NCBI GenBank assembly: GCA_964572475.1
Contig: CAZNEZ010000062.1
Location: 1-10,177 of the forward strand
Source: CAZNEZ01 sp964572475
Lineage (GTDB): Bacteria; Bacillota; Clostridia; Lachnospirales; Lachnospiraceae
Length of the DNA: 10,177 bases
Direction: 5' to 3'
Below are positions 6,308-10,177 of this stretch, piece after piece. Made by a program: the position numbers and the translations under genes. The notes under the pieces were generated by a model. The model saw only the letters and a program-made list of their open reading frames with translations, did not search any database and was not told the DNA's origin. Numbering within the stretch: the stretch's first letter is position 1; each line of letters begins with the position of its first letter.

Positions 6308-7684
6308 ATGGATGTAGAGTATAAAAGAGAAGCTAATCATAATTATATGATTAAGGTACAAAAGAATGTAGAAACAATAAGAGATTATAGAATTAGAATG
6401 TTGTTAGAGAATAAGGTGGATGGATTAATTCCAATGCATGCTAATTATGTAGATGGGAATCTATACTTATCATATGATATTACTTCTAAACAGCCATTAA
6501 GCAGCATGCTTTTATGTAGAACATTAACATATGAGAATATACATACATTTCTAATAGTGCTTAATAATGTCCTGGAGCAACTGCAAATGCTGTTAATTGA
6601 TATTGATACAATTCAGGTTAAGTCTGAGTATATATTTGTAGATCCAGAAAAAATGACACCATTTTTTTGCTGCAATCCATGTGAAAAAAAAGATTTTTAT
6701 TCAGAATTTCAGGGCTTTTTACAATATATATTAGGTAATATAGACCATAACGATAAGGAGGCAGTAGTATTAGCATATGGTATTCAACAGGAAAGTATAA
6801 AAACAAATTATTCTTTTAAGGATATTATGAAGTATTTAACTAATGAAAAGGAACTTGAATCTCATGAAAATAAGATATATAGAATGGATAATATTGATAT
6901 ACAAAAGCCTAAAGATATGTCATCACATATAATATTAGAAAAAAACAAGGTTTCCAAAGAGATAGAAGCTAATCCACCTAAACTATGTTATTTAAAAATA
7001 ACTGTAATATGCCTGTTAGTGTTAATATTAATTACAATTTTATTTTATTTGACATGGATATTAAAAATAATCTCAGGAGGAATTGGAACTATGCTAATTG
7101 GCATAGGGATAGTATCTATATTCCCCATAGGAATAAAGATAAAAGAGTATCTGGAAGATAATAAAAGAAGTAAAGTAATTGAAGTGGAGGAACCTATTCC
7201 ATATATTAAAAATAATAATAACTTGCATAATGGTGTTAAAGATAGGGTTGAGATGGAGCATATAGATGGAATTGATGATGAAACAGGAGAAATAATGGAA
7301 GAGGGCAACGCTTGTCATTTCTATAATAAAGGCAATATTTCTAAAGCTAATGAATATGGAAATACAATGTTATTATCTGTAGCAGATGAAGTTAATCGAA
7401 AGTTGATTCTTTTAGAAGGCAGGGAGCAAGAGGAGGTGACAATTTCTAAAGATATATTTCTTATTGGTAAATTAAAAAGTAATGTAGACCTTGCACTTAT
7501 CCATCCAATGGTAAGCAGATTACATAGTAGATTGCTAAAAAAGGAAAATGGTTATTATCTTGAAGATATGAATTCTACCAATGGAACGTATATTAATAAT
7601 ATAAGAATAGAATCAGGAGAACGAAAGATGATATCAACTGGAGACAAGCTTACATTTGGATGTGTTAGCTATATATTTAGATAA
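6308..7684 (+). CDS. DUF6382-like / two-TM / FHA domain membrane protein
   Basis: This is a probable regulatory or scaffold protein of the Tad locus, 458 residues long. The N-terminal domain (about 1-178) matches what I know of DUF6382, found with FHA domains in Clostridia. Its second half (helix about 76-97, then EYIFVDPEKMTPFF at 107-120, then helices) looks like the C-lobe of EssB/YukC-type pseudokinases; this is inference. Two membrane segments follow at about 230-249 and 257-275, then an acidic linker. The C-terminal FHA domain is about 380-455, with SRLH (403-406) and NSTNGT (422-427), the phosphothreonine-binding signature. The usual Gly-Arg at its first loop is Gly387-Lys388. Both soluble domains should be cytoplasmic. 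The start is ATG 6308, with ACGGAGG at 6297-6303. No kinase or phosphatase gene is in the window, so its phospho-partner is unknown. Confidence 0.87.
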   Translation: MDVEYKREANHNYMIKVQKNVETIRDYRIRMLLENKVDGLIPMHANYVDGNLYLSYDITSKQPLSSMLLCRTLTYENIHTFLIVLNNVLEQLQMLLIDIDTIQVKSEYIFVDPEKMTPFFCCNPCEKKDFYSEFQGFLQYILGNIDHNDKEAVVLAYGIQQESIKTNYSFKDIMKYLTNEKELESHENKIYRMDNIDIQKPKDMSSHIILEKNKVSKEIEANPPKLCYLKITVICLLVLILITILFYLTWILKIISGGIGTMLIGIGIVSIFPIGIKIKEYLEDNKRSKVIEVEEPIPYIKNNNNLHNGVKDRVEMEHIDGIDDETGEIMEEGNACHFYNKGNISKANEYGNTMLLSVADEVNRKLILLEGREQEEVTISKDIFLIGKLKSNVDLALIHPMVSRLHSRLLKKENGYYLEDMNSTNGTYINNIRIESGERKMISTGDKLTFGCVSYIFR

Positions 7685-7741
7685 TATATGCAAATATTGA
7701 CATTCGGTGTTAGTAATGTTAATGTTAGAGAAAATACTTGA

Positions 7742-8788
7742 ATGGAAGAGTTGCTTATGGGATATTTAGATATATGTAAAGTTCTAGCTAGTGGTGGGTT
7801 TACAAGAGTAGCAATTGCTAAGGCTAAGACAGAAGAGAATAAAGACTTAATAGAGAATGTAGTAGTAATGCTAAGGCACAATACATTGACAAATATAGAT
7901 GAGTACTGTTTTATTATGCGCAAGGATAATAGGAGTAGAATTAGTGCAGATAGAATCTATCATATTGAACAACAAATAATTAACAATTCAATACTTATAG
8001 GTAAAATGCCTAGTGACATTATGAATTTAATTATAACAGATGATGAGTATGAAAAAGGTAGTGATTATGCAGAATTAGGAATGAAGTTCTGGGTTATGGA
8101 TGAAATAAGTGGCAGCATTAGGATATATGAGAATCAGCCAGAAGAATATTGTGGATTAAAAGATAAGCTTGAAGCCGCTTTATGTAGTAATATTTCAGTT
8201 AAAGAGATTCTTAATCATGTTCCAATAGTTAGTATTTTATTGTTAATAGCTAATGTGTTAGTATTTGTAGCGATGGAGTCAATAGGGAATACAGAGGATA
8301 CAGAGTTTCTATTAAGCCATGGAGCAAACTATTGGCCATATGTTTTTGAAAATGGAGAATGGTATAGATTATTTACCTGCATATTTATACATATTGGAGG
8401 GTATCATTTGTTAAGTAATATGATAGCACTGATATTTGTTGGTAATACTTTGGAAAAATCAATAGGAAAAGCTAAGTTTATACTGATTTATTTTATAAGC
8501 GGATTAGGAGCAAGCTTTTTTGCAGATATATTTAATTATTCAGCTAATAATATGGTAGTCTCAGCAGGGGCTTCAGGAGCTATATATGGAATACTTGGTG
8601 CATTAGTATATGTAATGCTTAAATATAGGAAGAATGCTAACTGGGGAATTGTTATTATATTAATATTAATGGTATCCAGCGGATTTTCACAAACAGGAAT
8701 AGACAATGTTGCACATATAGTTGGATGCGTAATAGGAATTATATCTGCAGTTATTTGTTGCAAGCGAAGCAAAAATATACTAATATAA
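7742..8788 (+). CDS. Rhomboid family intramembrane serine protease with soluble N-terminal domain
   Basis: This protease cuts transmembrane helices within the membrane. It has 348 residues. A soluble N-terminal domain of about 150 residues, rich in Asp, Glu and Ile, is not recognised. The rhomboid core spans about 160-340. It has the loop GEWYRLFTCIFIHIGGYHLLSNM (205-227) with His222 and Asn226 of the HxxxN motif, GASG (276-279) with nucleophile Ser278, and catalytic His325 in DNVAHIVG. Both catalytic residues are present, so it should be active. At least six hydrophobic segments are visible. ATG 7742 follows an in-frame TGA directly. ATG 7757 has a better-placed GGAAGAG (7744-7750) and may be the real start. 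It lies 57 bases after the FHA gene on the same strand, so membership in the pilus operon is likely but not proven. Confidence 0.9.
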   Translation: MEELLMGYLDICKVLASGGFTRVAIAKAKTEENKDLIENVVVMLRHNTLTNIDEYCFIMRKDNRSRISADRIYHIEQQIINNSILIGKMPSDIMNLIITDDEYEKGSDYAELGMKFWVMDEISGSIRIYENQPEEYCGLKDKLEAALCSNISVKEILNHVPIVSILLLIANVLVFVAMESIGNTEDTEFLLSHGANYWPYVFENGEWYRLFTCIFIHIGGYHLLSNMIALIFVGNTLEKSIGKAKFILIYFISGLGASFFADIFNYSANNMVVSAGASGAIYGILGALVYVMLKYRKNANWGIVIILILMVSSGFSQTGIDNVAHIVGCVIGIISAVICCKRSKNILI

Positions 8789-8840
8789 CTTATAGGAAGA
8801 AAATGAAGAAGAATTGTGAAAGGTATATACGGTAAGTTAA

Positions 8841-9830
8841 ATGAATGTAAATATATATTATGGCGGAAGAGGAATCATTGAAGATCCAACACTATATGTG
8901 CTAGAGAAGATGGAAGCAGTACTTGATGAACTTCGTGTAAATGTTACAAGATATAATCTATATGATATGAAGAATTCTATTACGACATTACCGCAGACAC
9001 TAAAGGAGGCCGATGGAATAATTCTTGCAGTTAGTGTTGAGTGGCTAGGTATAGGTGGCTATATGCAGCAGTTTTTAGATGCATGCTGGCTATATGGAGA
9101 CAAAACTAAGATGAACAGTCTATATATGTGTCCAGTTGTTATAGCTACAACCTATGGTGAAAAAGAAGCTTTATTGACACTTAATAATGCATGGGATTTA
9201 TTAGGGGGAAGACATTGTTCAGGAATAAGTGCATATGTAGATGATAATATTGACTTTGAAATGAATAAAGAATATGGTGAGTTAATTGAAAAAAAGGCAG
9301 AAGATATATACAGAGCAATTTCTCATAAGGTAAAGTCTTTTCCAAGTTCAAGTGCTACTCTTAGAATGAACCTTACAAGGGGTACAATTGATCTTACACC
9401 GCAGGAAAGTGAGCAGTTATCAAAATATGTATCTGATGATATATATGTTAAGAAGCAAAAAGAAGATATAGAAGAATTGGCATCTATGTTCAAGGGAATG
9501 CTTAATCAGCAGGGAGCAGATATAGAAGAGGAATTTGTTAAGGATTTTCATAGAAAGTTTTCACCACAGGTGGATTTTAAGGCAGTATATAAGTTTATAA
9601 TAACAGATAAGAATAAAACATTAGTAGTAGATATAGATAATGATAAATTGAATTGTTTATATTCTAATAGAGAAGAGTTCGATGTTCTGGCTAAGCTTTC
9701 ACATGAAGTTCTTGAGAATATAGTGAGAGGTAGAATAACCTTTCAGAGAGCGTTTATGACTGGGGAAATGACAGCTAAAGGAAACTTTAAGACGTTAAGA
9801 ATGTTAGATCAGGTTTTTACATTTGTATAG
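8841..9830 (+). CDS. Flavodoxin-like (FMN reductase type) / SCP2 fusion protein
   Basis: This is a predicted cytoplasmic two-domain protein of 329 residues. The N-terminal part (about 1-165) looks like the NADPH-dependent FMN reductase/flavodoxin fold: an early strand and phosphate-loop-like region (NIYYGGRGIIEDPT, 4-17), the loop AVSVEWLGIGGYMQQFLDACW (63-83) equivalent to the flavin-contacting loop, and VVIATTYGEKEALLTL (99-114). The C-terminal part (about 225-329) resembles SCP2 sterol-carrier domains, ending in GRITFQRAFMTGEMTAKGNF (297-316), where the RxxFMTGxMxxxGN pattern is typical. No membrane segments or signal peptide are seen. The substrate is unknown; a role binding a hydrophobic ligand near a flavin is inferred. 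There is no strong ribosome site before ATG 8841. It lies 52 bases after the rhomboid gene. It has no evident link to pili and may belong to a separate function. Confidence 0.83.
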   Translation: MNVNIYYGGRGIIEDPTLYVLEKMEAVLDELRVNVTRYNLYDMKNSITTLPQTLKEADGIILAVSVEWLGIGGYMQQFLDACWLYGDKTKMNSLYMCPVVIATTYGEKEALLTLNNAWDLLGGRHCSGISAYVDDNIDFEMNKEYGELIEKKAEDIYRAISHKVKSFPSSSATLRMNLTRGTIDLTPQESEQLSKYVSDDIYVKKQKEDIEELASMFKGMLNQQGADIEEEFVKDFHRKFSPQVDFKAVYKFIITDKNKTLVVDIDNDKLNCLYSNREEFDVLAKLSHEVLENIVRGRITFQRAFMTGEMTAKGNFKTLRMLDQVFTFV

Positions 9831-9873
9831 GGTAGTTCGATTATTGTTTATAGTTGAATAAATAACAACCTAT

Positions 9874-10177
9874 TTAAGTTGTAAAAATTGGAATAAGAAT
9901 TGTGAAAGTTGTGCCATCACCAGCAGTGGATACAACTTTTATTTTACCTTTATGTGCATTAATTATTTTTTTTACAAATAGATAAACCTAGTCCAGTTCC
10001 ATCAGGTTTATAGGTAACAAGGGGAGTAAATATATTTTTTAATTGTTCTGGAGTAATACCACATCCATTATCTTGAATTATAATTTTGACATATTCATGA
10101 AACTTGGAAATATTTATATTAATTATTCCAGAGGATTCAATTGAGTCGCAAGCATTCTTTATAATATTGATTAATAA
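9874..10177 (-). pseudogene. Sensor histidine kinase, C-terminal ATPase domain, frameshifted and cut by window edge
   Basis: On the minus strand, the frame open from 10177 reads through the HATPase domain of a two-component sensor kinase. The N-box is LLINIIKNACDSIESSG, the G1 box DNGCGI (10055-10072), the F-box region NIFTPLVTYKPDGTG, and then GLGLSICKK. Reading then hits a stop at 9959-9961. In the next frame the family sequence continues as IINAHKGKIKVVSTAGDG and TTFTILIP, to a stop at 9874-9876. The break falls in a run of eight A on the coding strand (T at 9966-9973); seven A would restore one continuous domain. This may be a true inactivating indel, a sequencing error in the homopolymer, or slippage. 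The sensor and dimerisation domains lie beyond the window. The gene is convergent with the flavoprotein gene, with 43 bases between the stops. Confidence 0.85.

Noticed and set aside
9850..9882. Possible terminator hairpins between the convergent flavoprotein and kinase genes
   Set aside because: ATAGTTG/CAACCTAT (one bulge) and ACAAC/GTTGT are short, AT-rich and mutually exclusive, and neither is followed by a clear T-run on either strand.
1..10177. CRISPR arrays, tRNA/rRNA genes, insertion sequences or attachment sites
   Set aside because: No regularly spaced repeats, no transposase or integrase coding, and no RNA gene signatures were found on reading both strands. Gaps between genes are all under 100 bases.

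Overview
The window is AT-rich (roughly 30% G+C), with heavy use of ATA and AGA/AGG codons, strong GGAGG ribosome sites and tightly packed genes on one strand. Gene content and order suggest a Clostridia genome (Bacillota), most likely Lachnospiraceae. This is inferred from family composition, not from a marker gene.

Positions 1-7684 hold most of a Tad/Flp-type (type IVb) pilus locus of the kind found in monoderm bacteria. In order: the 3' end of the CpaF/TadA assembly ATPase (1-318), TadB (320-1060), a TadC with a large extra outside domain (1085-2545), a small Flp1-like pilin (2589-2858), a DUF5702-type TadG-like protein (2858-4393), a TadE-like pseudopilin with two C-terminal His/Cys metal-binding-like repeats (4466-5473), a short A24 prepilin peptidase (5565-5987), a second small TadE-like protein (5972-6259), and a membrane protein with a DUF6382-like N-terminus and a C-terminal FHA domain (6308-7684). 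No secretin or outer-membrane component is seen, as expected for one membrane. Genes overlap or lie within about 90 bases of each other, which suggests one transcript.

Positions 7742-8788 encode an intramembrane rhomboid protease with an unusual soluble N-terminal domain, and 8841-9830 encode a flavodoxin-like/SCP2 fusion protein. Both continue on the same strand and may be co-transcribed; only the rhomboid has an obvious possible link to pilus biology.

From 9874 to the right edge, on the opposite strand, lies the C-terminal ATPase domain of a sensor histidine kinase. It is broken by a one-base frameshift in a run of eight A (coding strand).

Proposed working model: CpaF powers TadB/TadC in the membrane. 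The A24 peptidase processes Flp and the TadE-like pseudopilins. TadC, TadE and the DUF5702 protein expose domains outside the cell. The FHA protein and the rhomboid are candidates for control or maturation. The parts least described by existing models are the TadC outside domain, the TadE His/Cys repeats with their odd leader, and the pseudokinase-like/FHA protein.
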